NCBI RefSeq assembly: GCF_002006355.2
Contig: NZ_CP096980.1
Coordinates: forward strand, 1,612,001-1,676,000
Length of the DNA: 64,000 nt
DNA from: Clostridium felsineum DSM 794
GTDB taxonomy: Bacteria; Bacillota; Clostridia; Clostridiales; Clostridiaceae
Direction of reading: 5' to 3'
In this document: one piece after another, positions 25,749 through 35,394 of the stretch
Layout: every line of letters starts with the position of its first letter
Numbering within the stretch: the first letter of the stretch is position 1
Program-made: the position numbers and the translations under genes
Notes under the pieces: generated by a model
Databases searched by the model: none
The model's input: only the letters and a program-made list of their open reading frames with translations
What the model was told of the DNA's origin: nothing

Positions 25749-27878
25749 ATGGTGAAAAGAAAATTAAAAAACTTAACATCCGCAGTAATTATAGCAGCTA
25801 TGATTGGCGGATTTTTTAATTTAGCTGGACAAAAAGTTTTAGCAGATGAAACTAATACTAACTTTAATTATGGAGAAGCACTTCAAAAGTCACTTATGTT
25901 TTATGAATTTCAGCGTTCTGGTAAGCTTCCAACGGATAAAAGAGATAACTGGAGAGGTGATTCTGGTTTAGATGATGGTAAAGATGTTGGACTTGACCTT
26001 ACAGGAGGCTGGTATGATGCAGGAGATCACGTTAAATTTAATCTTCCAGCTTCATATACACTTGCTATGCTAGGCTGGTCCTTATATCAAAATAAGGATT
26101 CATACACAAAAAGTGGGCAATTAAAGTATTTAACAGATGATATGAAGTGGTGCAGTGACTTTTTAATGAAATGTCATCCATCACCTGATGTATTTTATTA
26201 TCAGGTAGGAGATTCAGGACTTGATCATGTATGGTGGGGACCAGCTGAAGTAATGCAGATGAAGAGACCTTCCTTTAAAGTTGATGATGATAATCCAGGA
26301 TCAGCTGTTACAGCTCAGGCAGCAGCAGCGCTTGCAGTAACTTCGATGGATTTTAAAGACAACGATGCTGATTATGCAGCTAAATGTCTTAGTCATGCGA
26401 AAGATTTATTCAACTTTTCAGATAAAACTAGAAGTGATAAAGGATATACAGCTGCAAATGGATATTATAGTTCCACATCCTTCTATGATGACTTATCATG
26501 GGCAGCTTGTTGGCTGTATTTAGCTACAAATGACAAAACTTATTTAGATAAAGCAGAATCCTATGTAGACAATTGGAGTAGAGAACAGCAAACAGATACT
26601 ATTTCTTATAGATGGGGAATGTGTTGGGATGATGTTCACTACGGAGCGCAGGTTCTTTTAGCTATGTTAACTGGCAAACAAGTATATAAGGATTCAGTCG
26701 AGAGAAACCTTGATTATTGGACAGTTGGGTATGATGGTAATAGAGTACAATATACACCTAAGGGATTGGCTTGGATAAGCTCATGGGGGCCATTAAGATA
26801 TTCATTAGCTACAGCATTTTTAGCTGATACTTATTCAAAATGGTCTGGCTGCAGCACAGACAAGTCTAAAACTTATGAAGATTTTGCAAAAAGCCAAGTT
26901 GATTACGCGCTTGGAAGTAGTGGAAGAAGCTATGTAGTAGGTTTTGGAGTAAATCCACCACAGCATCCACATCATAGAACAGCTGAAAGTTCTTGGTTTG
27001 ATCAAAAAACTGTACCAGGCTACAGCAGACATACACTTTATGGTGCAATGGTTGGAGGTCCAAATTCAGATGACAGCTATGAAGATGATGTTGCAAACTT
27101 CAATCAAAATGAACCAGCTTGTGATTATAATGCAGGTTTAGTAGCAACACTTTCAAGTATGTATGGTAAATATGGTGGAGATCCAATAGCTAATTTTAAT
27201 GCAATTGAGAAACCTACTAATGATGAGTTTTATGTTGAAGCAGCAGTAAATGCAAAAGACAGAAACTTTGAAGAGATAAAAGCAAAAATATACAACAAGA
27301 CAGGCTGGCCTGCACGAGTTACGGATAAATTATCTTTTAAATATTTTATTGATATAAGTGAACTTGTGAAACAAGGATATAAAGCAAGCGATGTAAAGGT
27401 AACTACAAATTATAATGAAGGTGGAACTGCATCACAGCTTATACCTTGGGATGAAAAGAACAATATATATTATGTAAATGTTGATTTTACAGGAACAAAA
27501 ATATATCCTGGTGGTCAATCAGCCTATAGAAAGGAAATTCAATTTAGAATGACAGCACCAGACAAGGCTACTTGGGATAATTCAAATGATTTTTCATACA
27601 CAGGGGTTGAAGAAACACCCGGAAATGATCCGACTTTAGATAAGAACATTCCAGTATATGATGCTGGTACAAAGGTTTATGGTAATGAGCCTAAGGGAAA
27701 TACAATAATTGGAGACATAAATGGTGATGGAGTTGTAAATGGACGTGACCTTATGGAGTTAAGAAAGTATTTGGCTGGAAAAACAACAGATATAGATATG
27801 ACAGCAGCGGATATAAATGGTGACGGAATAATAAATGGTCGCGATCTTATGGAATTGGTAAAAAAGATTTCTAACTAA
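25749..27878 (+). CDS. GH9 endoglucanase with CBM3c and dockerin, 709 aa
   Basis: The signal peptide ends near VLADE (residue 33). The GH9 domain (about 38-480) has the catalytic aspartates in GWYDAGDHVKF, the conserved HHRTAESS and the catalytic acid in NEPACDYNAG. A family 3c module follows (about 490-640), which in such enzymes feeds the active site and confers processivity. The dockerin has GDINGDGVVNGRDLM and DINGDGIINGRDLM. This GH9-CBM3c-dockerin layout is that of processive endoglucanases such as Cel9G of C. cellulolyticum. GGTGGTGAGA precedes the ATG. It is the fourth gene of the operon. Confidence 0.95.
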   Translation: MVKRKLKNLTSAVIIAAMIGGFFNLAGQKVLADETNTNFNYGEALQKSLMFYEFQRSGKLPTDKRDNWRGDSGLDDGKDVGLDLTGGWYDAGDHVKFNLPASYTLAMLGWSLYQNKDSYTKSGQLKYLTDDMKWCSDFLMKCHPSPDVFYYQVGDSGLDHVWWGPAEVMQMKRPSFKVDDDNPGSAVTAQAAAALAVTSMDFKDNDADYAAKCLSHAKDLFNFSDKTRSDKGYTAANGYYSSTSFYDDLSWAACWLYLATNDKTYLDKAESYVDNWSREQQTDTISYRWGMCWDDVHYGAQVLLAMLTGKQVYKDSVERNLDYWTVGYDGNRVQYTPKGLAWISSWGPLRYSLATAFLADTYSKWSGCSTDKSKTYEDFAKSQVDYALGSSGRSYVVGFGVNPPQHPHHRTAESSWFDQKTVPGYSRHTLYGAMVGGPNSDDSYEDDVANFNQNEPACDYNAGLVATLSSMYGKYGGDPIANFNAIEKPTNDEFYVEAAVNAKDRNFEEIKAKIYNKTGWPARVTDKLSFKYFIDISELVKQGYKASDVKVTTNYNEGGTASQLIPWDEKNNIYYVNVDFTGTKIYPGGQSAYRKEIQFRMTAPDKATWDNSNDFSYTGVEETPGNDPTLDKNIPVYDAGTKVYGNEPKGNTIIGDINGDGVVNGRDLMELRKYLAGKTTDIDMTAADINGDGIINGRDLMELVKKISN

Positions 27879-27920
27879 GTTTTAAAATTTAATGAGAATA
27901 TAACGGAGGGAAGAGTATTC

Positions 27921-28454
27921 ATGAGGAAAAAAGGAATAGTTGTAATAGCAATATTGAGTTTAATAGTTATTAGTATGGTGGGTTGTAAATCTAAAACAGC
28001 AGATACTAACATTATAAAGACAGACAAGCCCACTATAAAAATTGAAGATGCTAGCGGAAAAAAAGGTGATAATGTAAAAGTCAAAATTATTACAAACAAA
28101 GTAAGTGGAAAGAATACAGTTTGTTGTGATTTTAAAATAAAATATGATCCCAACAATTTTGAGGTTTCAAAGGTAGTACCTGGTTCTATTTTAAAAGATC
28201 CTAAAGATAATTTTGATTACACAATAGATGGCAAGAATGGTATTGTTTCCTTCTTATATTCATATACAGATAAAAATTTAGGTAAGGAATTAATATCAAC
28301 AGATGGTGAATTTGCAACAATAAATATAAAAGTTAAAAATGAAGCTAAAAAAGGTAAGTCTCAGATAAGTTTTAATGATAAAACAGAATTTTATGATAAA
28401 GGACAAAAACCAATAACTGTTGCTTCAGAGAATGGTGAAATAGATATCAAATAG
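27921..28454 (+). CDS. orfX: Cohesin-bearing lipoprotein (OrfX-type), 177 aa
   Basis: A lipoprotein signal peptide with lipobox MVGC (Cys22) is followed directly by one type-I cohesin (about 35-175) with GDNVKVKI, DFKIKYDPNNFEV and a final SENGEIDI. It has no linker, X2 or SLH module. OrfX-type proteins in mesophilic clostridial clusters sit in the membrane and bind dockerins, and may hold enzymes before they pass to the scaffoldin. Its cohesin is clearly divergent from the six in CipA (only the framework is shared), so its affinity may differ. GGAGGG precedes the ATG. Confidence 0.9.
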   Translation: MRKKGIVVIAILSLIVISMVGCKSKTADTNIIKTDKPTIKIEDASGKKGDNVKVKIITNKVSGKNTVCCDFKIKYDPNNFEVSKVVPGSILKDPKDNFDYTIDGKNGIVSFLYSYTDKNLGKELISTDGEFATINIKVKNEAKKGKSQISFNDKTEFYDKGQKPITVASENGEIDIK

Positions 28455-28481
28455 ATATCTCAATTTAAGGGGGAAAATAAA

Positions 28482-30290
28482 ATGAAAAAAAATAAAATTT
28501 TAGTGTCAACGTTGGCAATAATCTTTTCGTCTATGGTTTTAGCGCCTGCCAGTGGAATTAAAGTTTTTGCAGATACTGCGGACATAAATGTTAGTGTTGA
28601 TTCAACTTCTGATAAACAAGCAATAAGTCCATATATATATGGTACAAATCAAGATTTTTCAAATGCTAAAGTTACAGCAAGAAGAATAGGTGGAAATAGA
28701 TCAACAGGATATAATTGGGAAAATAATGCATCTAATGCTGGGACAGATTATAAAAATGAAAGTGATAATTATTGGCTTACATTATATGATGTGCCTAAAG
28801 ATCAATCAGATGTTCCAGCTTCAACATATACAACTTTCCATGATAAATCTTTAGCTATGGGAGTTCCATATACACTTGCAACAGTTCAAGCAGGAGGATA
28901 TGTTGCAGCAGATAAGGATGGAACAACTGTAACAGATCCAGCACCATCTTCAAGGTGGAAAAAGGTTGCATTTAATAAAAATGGTCCGTTATCACTTACA
29001 CCTGATACAACAGATGATACGGTTTATATGGATGAGTTTGTAAATTCCCTTGTAAACAAATATGGGAGCGCATCAGGTAAAACAGGAATAAAAGGATATT
29101 CTCTTGATAATGAACCAGCATTATGGCCAACTACACATCCTCTTATTCATCCAAACAAAACTACTTGTGCTGAGGTATTAGACAAGGATACTGAGCTGTC
29201 AAAAACTGTAAAGAAAATAGATCCAGCAGCTGAAACCTTTGGACCTGCATTATACGGATTTGCAGCATTTAGTAATTTCCAAAGTGCACCTGATTGGGAC
29301 AGCGTTAAAGGAAGTTACCAATGGTTTATAGATTATTATCTTGATAATATGAAGAAAAATTCAGATGCGGCTGGAAAAAGACTTTTGGATGTTTTAGATC
29401 TTCATTGGTATCCAGAAGCTAAGGGTGGCGGACAAAGAATAACAACAAGTGATACCTCTAATGTAGATTGTAATAAAGCTAGAATGCAAGCACCAAGAAG
29501 TTTATGGGATTCAACATATGTAGAAGATAGCTGGATAGGTCAATGGAATAAATGGGCACTTCCACTAGTTCCTAAAGTTAAAGCATCAATTGATAAATAT
29601 AATCCAGGAACTAAATTATCCTTCTCAGAATATAACTACGGCGGTGAAAATCATATTTCAGGAGGTATAGCACAGGCTGATGCACTTGGTGCATTTGGTA
29701 AGACAGGCGTTTATTTTGCAAGCTATTGGGAATGTGAAAACAACAATAATAACTATGTACAATCTGCATTTAATTTGTATAACAACTATGATGGAAACAA
29801 CTCTAAATACGGAGATACAAACATAAAGTGTGATACATCTGATATAAATAACAGTTCAAGTTATGCTTCACTTACAAGCAATAACGGAAAGAGAATGGAC
29901 TTAATAGTAATGAACAAAAACTATACAGATGCAATAAACTTTAATTTCAATGTTAATAGTAGTGAAAAGTATACTTCTGGTGATGTATGGGGATTTGATA
30001 GTAATAGTTCTAACATCACTAAAAGAGATTCTATAAGTTCAATAAGTGGCAATAAATTCACTTATAAAATACCAGCACTTACAGCAGTTCATATTGTGTT
30101 AAATGCTGATAGTAAAAAAGGTGATTTAAATGGTGATGGAACTGTGAATGGAAGAGATCTTATGCTTTTAAGACAGTATTTGGCAGGAAAAACATCGGAT
30201 GTAGATTTGTCAGCTGCAGACATAAATAACGATGGAGTTGTAAATGGAAAAGATCTTATGGAACTTGTAAAACTTATTTCACAGCAGTAA
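28482..30290 (+). CDS. GH44 endoglucanase/xyloglucanase with dockerin, 602 aa
   Basis: The signal peptide ends near VFADT (residue 31). The GH44 domain covers about 40-540: IYGTNQDF near the start, catalytic acid Glu in YSLDNEPALW and nucleophile Glu in SFSEYNYGGEN. The family cleaves beta-1,4-glucan and often xyloglucan. The dockerin segments are GDLNGDGTVNGRDLM and DINNDGVVNGKDLM; the second has Lys in place of the Arg found in every other dockerin segment of the cluster. The ribosome binding site is AAGGGGG. It starts 27 bp after the cohesin lipoprotein gene, with which it is probably co-transcribed. Confidence 0.92.
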   Translation: MKKNKILVSTLAIIFSSMVLAPASGIKVFADTADINVSVDSTSDKQAISPYIYGTNQDFSNAKVTARRIGGNRSTGYNWENNASNAGTDYKNESDNYWLTLYDVPKDQSDVPASTYTTFHDKSLAMGVPYTLATVQAGGYVAADKDGTTVTDPAPSSRWKKVAFNKNGPLSLTPDTTDDTVYMDEFVNSLVNKYGSASGKTGIKGYSLDNEPALWPTTHPLIHPNKTTCAEVLDKDTELSKTVKKIDPAAETFGPALYGFAAFSNFQSAPDWDSVKGSYQWFIDYYLDNMKKNSDAAGKRLLDVLDLHWYPEAKGGGQRITTSDTSNVDCNKARMQAPRSLWDSTYVEDSWIGQWNKWALPLVPKVKASIDKYNPGTKLSFSEYNYGGENHISGGIAQADALGAFGKTGVYFASYWECENNNNNYVQSAFNLYNNYDGNNSKYGDTNIKCDTSDINNSSSYASLTSNNGKRMDLIVMNKNYTDAINFNFNVNSSEKYTSGDVWGFDSNSSNITKRDSISSISGNKFTYKIPALTAVHIVLNADSKKGDLNGDGTVNGRDLMLLRQYLAGKTSDVDLSAADINNDGVVNGKDLMELVKLISQQ

Positions 30291-30316
30291 TTTATAGGTG
30301 ATTTTATACCTATAAA
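30291..30316 (+). promoter_or_regulatory. Intergenic stem-loop before the second GH9 gene
   Basis: TTTATAGGT (30291-30299) pairs exactly with ACCTATAAA (30308-30316). The ribosome binding site GGGAGG follows immediately, so the hairpin could protect a processed 5' end or affect ribosome access. There is no T-tract. Confidence 0.5.
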
Positions 30317-30331
30317 AGGGAGGTAATATGC

Positions 30332-32410
30332 ATGAAAAAGTTTTTAGCTGTAGTAACTACTATTTTCTTAATAGGAATGCAGATGACACCCATTAAAGCA
30401 GCTGAGAGTACGGAAGATAAAAAGTATAACTATGTAGATGCATTTTCTAAGTCAATATTGTTTTATGAAGCAAATTGGTGTGGAGCTGATGCAGGAAACA
30501 ATAGACTTAAGTGGCGTGGACCTTGTCATGAAGAAGATGGTAAAGATGTTGGGCTTGACTTAACAGGAGGCTTTCATGATGCAGGAGACCATGTTAAATT
30601 TGGATTGCCGCAGGCTTATGCGGCATCCACTTTAGGATGGGCTTATTATGAATTTAAAGATTCCTTTGTAAAAAAGGGACAAGATAAATATATGTTAAAT
30701 ATATTAAAGCATTTTACAGATTATTTCTTGAAATGTTATCCAAACAAAACTACCTTCTACTATCAGTGTGGAGATGGAACAACAGACCATTCTTACTGGG
30801 GACCTCCAGAACTTCAGACGCCTGATATAACTTCAAGACCAACTTTATATGCAGCAACGCCTGAAAAACCAGCATCAGATGTTTGTGGAAGTACTGCTGC
30901 AGCGCTTGCTATTATGTATCTTAACTATAAGGATATAGATACAGATTATGCAAATAAGTGCCTTACAGCAGCAAAAAATCTTTATGATTTTGGAAAGACA
31001 TATAAAGGACTTAGTCAAAGCGGTGGTTTTTATGGTTCAACTGGATACTGGGATGATCTTTCCTGGGGAGCTGTATGGCTTTATAGCGCAACAAACGACA
31101 ACAGCTATATAAATGATATTGACTCATTTTTAACTGCAAAAGGAATTGGCGGAGATAACACCTATGCAAATCATTGGACACAATGTTGGGACGATGTATT
31201 TGGAGGGGTTTTTGTAAGATTAGCAGAGGTTACTAATAATGCTAAATACAAATCTATAGCTGAAGAAAATTTAAATTACTGGATAAAGGATGCTCCAACA
31301 ACTAAAGGAGGGCTAAAATATATTGCTTCTTGGGGTACTTTAAGGTACACAGCAGCAGAATGTATGCTAGCGTTAGTTTACTATAAATATTCTAATAATA
31401 AGGATTATTTAGATTTTGCTAAGAGTCAAATTGACTATATATTAGGAAGCAATCCAAGAAATAGTTCTTATGAGGTGGGTTTTGGAAACAACTATCCTAA
31501 ATATCCTCATCACAGAGCAGCCAGTGGCAGAATGGAAGGAGCACCAGGTTACGAGAAAAAGACAGATCCAGAAAAACATCTGCTTTACGGTGCTTTAGTT
31601 GGAGGACCAGATGGAACTAGTGATGATTATTCTGATGATGTAAACCAGTATGTAAATTCAGAGGTAGCTATAGATTATAATGCTGGGTTTGTAGGAGCAC
31701 TAGCAGGTATGAGTAATTACTATGGAGGAGAGGATCTTCCAGAGGCAATACCAGGAATTGAAGCGAATACTCCACAGTATTATGTTGAGGCAAATGTAAT
31801 GAAGGAGAGTAATGAGGAATGTACTATTCAAGCATTTATGCATAACGACTCACTTCTTCCTCCACATTATGAAAAAGGCTTATCCTTTAGATATTATGTG
31901 GATTTAAGTGAACTTTATAAGAATGGTTATACAGCAGCAGATGTGGCAGTAAGGGCTAATTATGCAGCAGGGGGCGGAAGTCTCTCAGGACTTATTCCTT
32001 ATGATGAAGCTAAGCACATCTATTATGTTGAAGCTTCATGGCCAAATCAGCTTTATGGTAAGGCTGAAATGCAGTTTGCAATTACTGCTTACAATGCAAA
32101 ATGTCTGGATGCTTCTAATGATTTTTCAAGACAAAATCTTAAGGGTGATAGCAATGTTACATCAGAAAATATACCTGTTTACAGAAATGGTGTAAAGATT
32201 TTTGGAAATGAACCAGGAGAATCAGAAGTAAAAGCTGGAGACGTAAATGGAGATGGAGTAGTAAATGGACGTGATTTAATGGAGCTTAGAAGATATTTAG
32301 CAGGAAATAATAATAACATAAATTTGAAAGCAGCAGATTTAAATGGAGACGGTATAGTAAATGGACGTGACCTAATGCTTTTAACAAAACTTATTTCAAG
32401 TAGTAAATAA
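30332..32410 (+). CDS. GH9 cellulase with CBM3c and dockerin, 692 aa
   Basis: A short signal peptide ends near KAAES. The GH9 domain (about 30-470) has GGFHDAGDHVKFG, PHHRAASG and the acid Glu in SEVAIDYNAG. A CBM3c-like module follows (about 485-615, starting TPQYYVEANV). The dockerin shows GDVNGDGVVNGRDLM and DLNGDGIVNGRDLM. The catalytic domain is much closer to the next gene's than to the first GH9 of the operon, pointing to a local duplication, with the module tail lost or gained afterwards. GGGAGG precedes ATG 30332; an out-of-frame ATG at 30328 is ignored. Confidence 0.94.
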   Translation: MKKFLAVVTTIFLIGMQMTPIKAAESTEDKKYNYVDAFSKSILFYEANWCGADAGNNRLKWRGPCHEEDGKDVGLDLTGGFHDAGDHVKFGLPQAYAASTLGWAYYEFKDSFVKKGQDKYMLNILKHFTDYFLKCYPNKTTFYYQCGDGTTDHSYWGPPELQTPDITSRPTLYAATPEKPASDVCGSTAAALAIMYLNYKDIDTDYANKCLTAAKNLYDFGKTYKGLSQSGGFYGSTGYWDDLSWGAVWLYSATNDNSYINDIDSFLTAKGIGGDNTYANHWTQCWDDVFGGVFVRLAEVTNNAKYKSIAEENLNYWIKDAPTTKGGLKYIASWGTLRYTAAECMLALVYYKYSNNKDYLDFAKSQIDYILGSNPRNSSYEVGFGNNYPKYPHHRAASGRMEGAPGYEKKTDPEKHLLYGALVGGPDGTSDDYSDDVNQYVNSEVAIDYNAGFVGALAGMSNYYGGEDLPEAIPGIEANTPQYYVEANVMKESNEECTIQAFMHNDSLLPPHYEKGLSFRYYVDLSELYKNGYTAADVAVRANYAAGGGSLSGLIPYDEAKHIYYVEASWPNQLYGKAEMQFAITAYNAKCLDASNDFSRQNLKGDSNVTSENIPVYRNGVKIFGNEPGESEVKAGDVNGDGVVNGRDLMELRRYLAGNNNNINLKAADLNGDGIVNGRDLMLLTKLISSSK

Positions 32411-32439
32411 GGCGTTTAGTTTTTAAGGGGGATTATAAA

Positions 32440-34047
32440 ATGAAGAAACTTGCGGCAATTCTTACTATAGGATTGTTTTTGGGGATACAAATCAAACCAT
32501 TAACAGCAGCTGCAGATACTACTCAAAAGCATAATTATGTAGATGCATTTTCTAAATCAATATTGTTTTATGAAGCAAATTGGTGTGGATCTGATGCAGG
32601 AAATAATAGATTTAAGTGGAGAAGTGGTTGTCATGAAAATGATGGTAAAGACGTTGGTCTTGATTTAACAGGTGGATTTCACGATGCAGGAGATCACGTT
32701 AAATTTGGCATAACACAAGCATATTCAGCATCTACTTTGGGGTGGGCTTACTATGAGTTTAAGGATACATTTGTAAAACAGGGACAGGATAAGTACATGC
32801 TTAATATAATGAAGCATTTTACAGATTATTTCTTAAAATGCTATCCAGACAACAATACGTTCTATTACCAATGTGGAAATGGTGATACAGATCATTCATA
32901 TTGGGGACCACCAGAACTACAAACGACATCAAGGCCTACACTATTTAAAGCAACACCAAGTACACCAGCCTCAGATGTATGTGGAAATACAGCAGGAGCA
33001 CTGGCACTTATGTACCTTAACTACAAGGACATTGATTCCGCTTATGCTAATAAGTGTCTTACAGCAGCAGAAAGTTTGTATAATTTAGGCAAAAACTACA
33101 AGGGATTAAGTCAAGGTCAAAGTTATTACACATCTTCAGGATACTGGGATGATCTTTCTTGGGGGGCTATATGGTTATATGAAGCAACTAATAACAGCAG
33201 TTATCTAAGTGATGTACAATCATTTTTACAATCTGCCAATATAAACGAGTACTATCAATATAATTGGACGCATTGTTGGGATGATATGCTTGGAGGAGTT
33301 TTTGTAAAAATGGCTCAAATAACTGGAGACGATAAATACAAAAAAATAGTTAATAGTAATATTGATTATTGGACAAATTCTGTTAAAACCACTCCAGGGG
33401 GACTAAAATTCAGAACAGGATGGGGTACTCTAAGGTATACTGCCGCAGAATGTATGTTGGCTCTGGTTTACTATAAGACATCTAACGAAAGTAGAGCTCT
33501 TGATTTAGCTAAGGGACAAATTGATTATATTTTAGGAAGTAATCCTCAAGGAATGTCCTATGAAGTTGGGTTTGGAGATAAATATCCTAAATTCCCACAT
33601 CATAGAGCAGCTAGCGGAAGAAATGAAACTGCAGGTGAGAAAAAAACACAGCCTGAAAAGCATATTCTTTACGGAGCTTTAGTTGGAGGACCAGATGAAA
33701 GTGATAACTATCAAGACAATATAGAAGACTATCAACATTCAGAAGTAGCAATTGATTATAATGCTGGATTTGTTGGAGCACTTGCAGGAATTTCAAATTA
33801 TTTTGGTCAGGGTCAAACAGTTGAGAAGATAAACGATCCAGAGGTTAAGGATACTACAGTTACAACTGTGCCAGGAGATTTAAACGATGATGGTGTAATA
33901 AATGGTCGTGACATAATGATGATGAGACAATATTTGGCAGGAAAAACTGTAAATGGTCTCGATAAAAATGCTTTGGATGTAAATGGAGACGGTATAGTAA
34001 ATGGACGTGACTTAATGGAGCTTATAAAAAAGGTTTCAAATAATTAA
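32440..34047 (+). CDS. GH9 cellulase with dockerin only, 535 aa
   Basis: The signal peptide ends near LTAAAD. The GH9 domain (about 28-465) contains GGFHDAGDHVKFG, PHHRAASG and SEVAIDYNAG. No carbohydrate-binding module is present; a short linker leads to the dockerin with GDLNDDGVINGRDIM and DVNGDGIVNGRDLM. It shares long identical blocks with the preceding GH9 (for example FSKSILFYEANWCG), so the pair arose by tandem duplication. Without CBM3c it is likely a non-processive endoglucanase (inference from family behaviour). The ribosome binding site is AAGGGGG. Confidence 0.94.
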   Translation: MKKLAAILTIGLFLGIQIKPLTAAADTTQKHNYVDAFSKSILFYEANWCGSDAGNNRFKWRSGCHENDGKDVGLDLTGGFHDAGDHVKFGITQAYSASTLGWAYYEFKDTFVKQGQDKYMLNIMKHFTDYFLKCYPDNNTFYYQCGNGDTDHSYWGPPELQTTSRPTLFKATPSTPASDVCGNTAGALALMYLNYKDIDSAYANKCLTAAESLYNLGKNYKGLSQGQSYYTSSGYWDDLSWGAIWLYEATNNSSYLSDVQSFLQSANINEYYQYNWTHCWDDMLGGVFVKMAQITGDDKYKKIVNSNIDYWTNSVKTTPGGLKFRTGWGTLRYTAAECMLALVYYKTSNESRALDLAKGQIDYILGSNPQGMSYEVGFGDKYPKFPHHRAASGRNETAGEKKTQPEKHILYGALVGGPDESDNYQDNIEDYQHSEVAIDYNAGFVGALAGISNYFGQGQTVEKINDPEVKDTTVTTVPGDLNDDGVINGRDIMMMRQYLAGKTVNGLDKNALDVNGDGIVNGRDLMELIKKVSNN

Positions 34048-34087
34048 TTACTAAAGTTGAAAATGAAAAAGGGAGATGGGTTAAATA

Positions 34088-35371
34088 ATGAGTAAGTTAA
34101 AAACAATATCTTCAGTTATGGCTGGAGTACTATTGTGTACAATGGTTAGTTTTTCGGGTTTAAAAACTGTAAAGGCAGATACAACTACTGATACAAGCAA
34201 TAATTTAGGAATAAATTGGATGGATGGTTCTAAATATTTTCCTTTAGGTGCTAATTATGCTTGGGATGAATGGGACAATGATTTTAATGACAATGGATGG
34301 ACAACAAGGTTTGCAAAAATAAAATCAGATTTTGATGCTATGTCAGCGCAAGGCGTTCATGCCGTAAGATGGTGGGTATTCTGTAACATGTATGCATCAC
34401 CGTTATTCTCATCACAAGATGGAAAAGGAGTATGTACTGGTCTTCCAGCTAAATGGACTGATCATATGAAGGAAGCAGCAGATTATGCTAATTCAAAAAA
34501 TATGAAAATATACTTCACACTTACTAGCTTTGATGTAGCAAAAACTAATAATAATTTCTATCATGGAACTATTATAGATGATCCAACTATTCGTAAGAGT
34601 TATATAGATAATGCTGTTACTCCAGTAGTTAAAGCCCTTGGAGATAACCCAGGTGTAATGGGTTGGGATGTTATTAACGAACCAGAATGGACAATTTCAA
34701 GTGCAGACGGAGGAAACCCAGGAGAATCAATAAAAGGATATCCATTAAGTACAGTTAGATCTTTCGTTAAAGATGTAACAGATTGTATACATCAGTATGC
34801 TAAACAACCAGTAAGTGTTGGTGCTGCAAGTTTAAAATGGCTTGGAGAACAATATGATTTCTGGTCAGGTCTTGGATTGGATTTTTATGATTTCCATTGG
34901 TATGATTGGGCAACACCTTATTTCAATCCATTAAAAACACCAGTGTCACAGTTAAAAGCAAAACTTGATAAACCAGTAATAATAGGTGAAATGATGCCAG
35001 ACACACAAAATTCTTCACTTAAAATGTCACATAAACAAGTTCTAGATGGTTTGGTTAAAAATGGTTATAGCGGATATATGTTATGGGCATGGACTGATGC
35101 TTCAACAAACTGCGTTGGAAAAACATCTCCAGATTTCGATCAATTTAAATCAGAGCATCCAGAGCTTCCTATAGATATGCCAAAGGCTGCTGGATTAAAA
35201 GGTGATGTTAACGGTGATGGATTAGTTAACGGACGTGATCTTATGGTATTAAGACAATACTTAGCGGGTCAAGCTGTAACAATAAATCAAGCAAATAGTG
35301 ATGTTAATGGTGATGGAGTAGTAAATGGACGTGATCTTATGGAAATAGTAAAAATTATAAGTGGATTATAA
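34088..35371 (+). CDS. GH5 glycosidase (possible mannanase) with dockerin, 427 aa
   Basis: The signal peptide ends near VKADT (residue 31). The GH5 domain is of a different subfamily from the first GH5 in the operon: it starts with GINWMDGSKYFPLGANYAW, has the catalytic acid Glu in WDVINEPEW and the nucleophile Glu in VIIGEMMP. The layout resembles cellulosomal mannanases of mesophilic clostridia, so beta-mannan is a plausible substrate, though beta-glucan cannot be excluded. The dockerin has GDVNGDGLVNGRDLM and DVNGDGVVNGRDLM. It lies 40 bp after the GH9 gene, with AGGGAGA upstream. Confidence 0.88.
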   Translation: MSKLKTISSVMAGVLLCTMVSFSGLKTVKADTTTDTSNNLGINWMDGSKYFPLGANYAWDEWDNDFNDNGWTTRFAKIKSDFDAMSAQGVHAVRWWVFCNMYASPLFSSQDGKGVCTGLPAKWTDHMKEAADYANSKNMKIYFTLTSFDVAKTNNNFYHGTIIDDPTIRKSYIDNAVTPVVKALGDNPGVMGWDVINEPEWTISSADGGNPGESIKGYPLSTVRSFVKDVTDCIHQYAKQPVSVGAASLKWLGEQYDFWSGLGLDFYDFHWYDWATPYFNPLKTPVSQLKAKLDKPVIIGEMMPDTQNSSLKMSHKQVLDGLVKNGYSGYMLWAWTDASTNCVGKTSPDFDQFKSEHPELPIDMPKAAGLKGDVNGDGLVNGRDLMVLRQYLAGQAVTINQANSDVNGDGVVNGRDLMEIVKIISGL

Positions 35372-35394
35372 TTAAAAAAAAGGGGGAAAAACAA

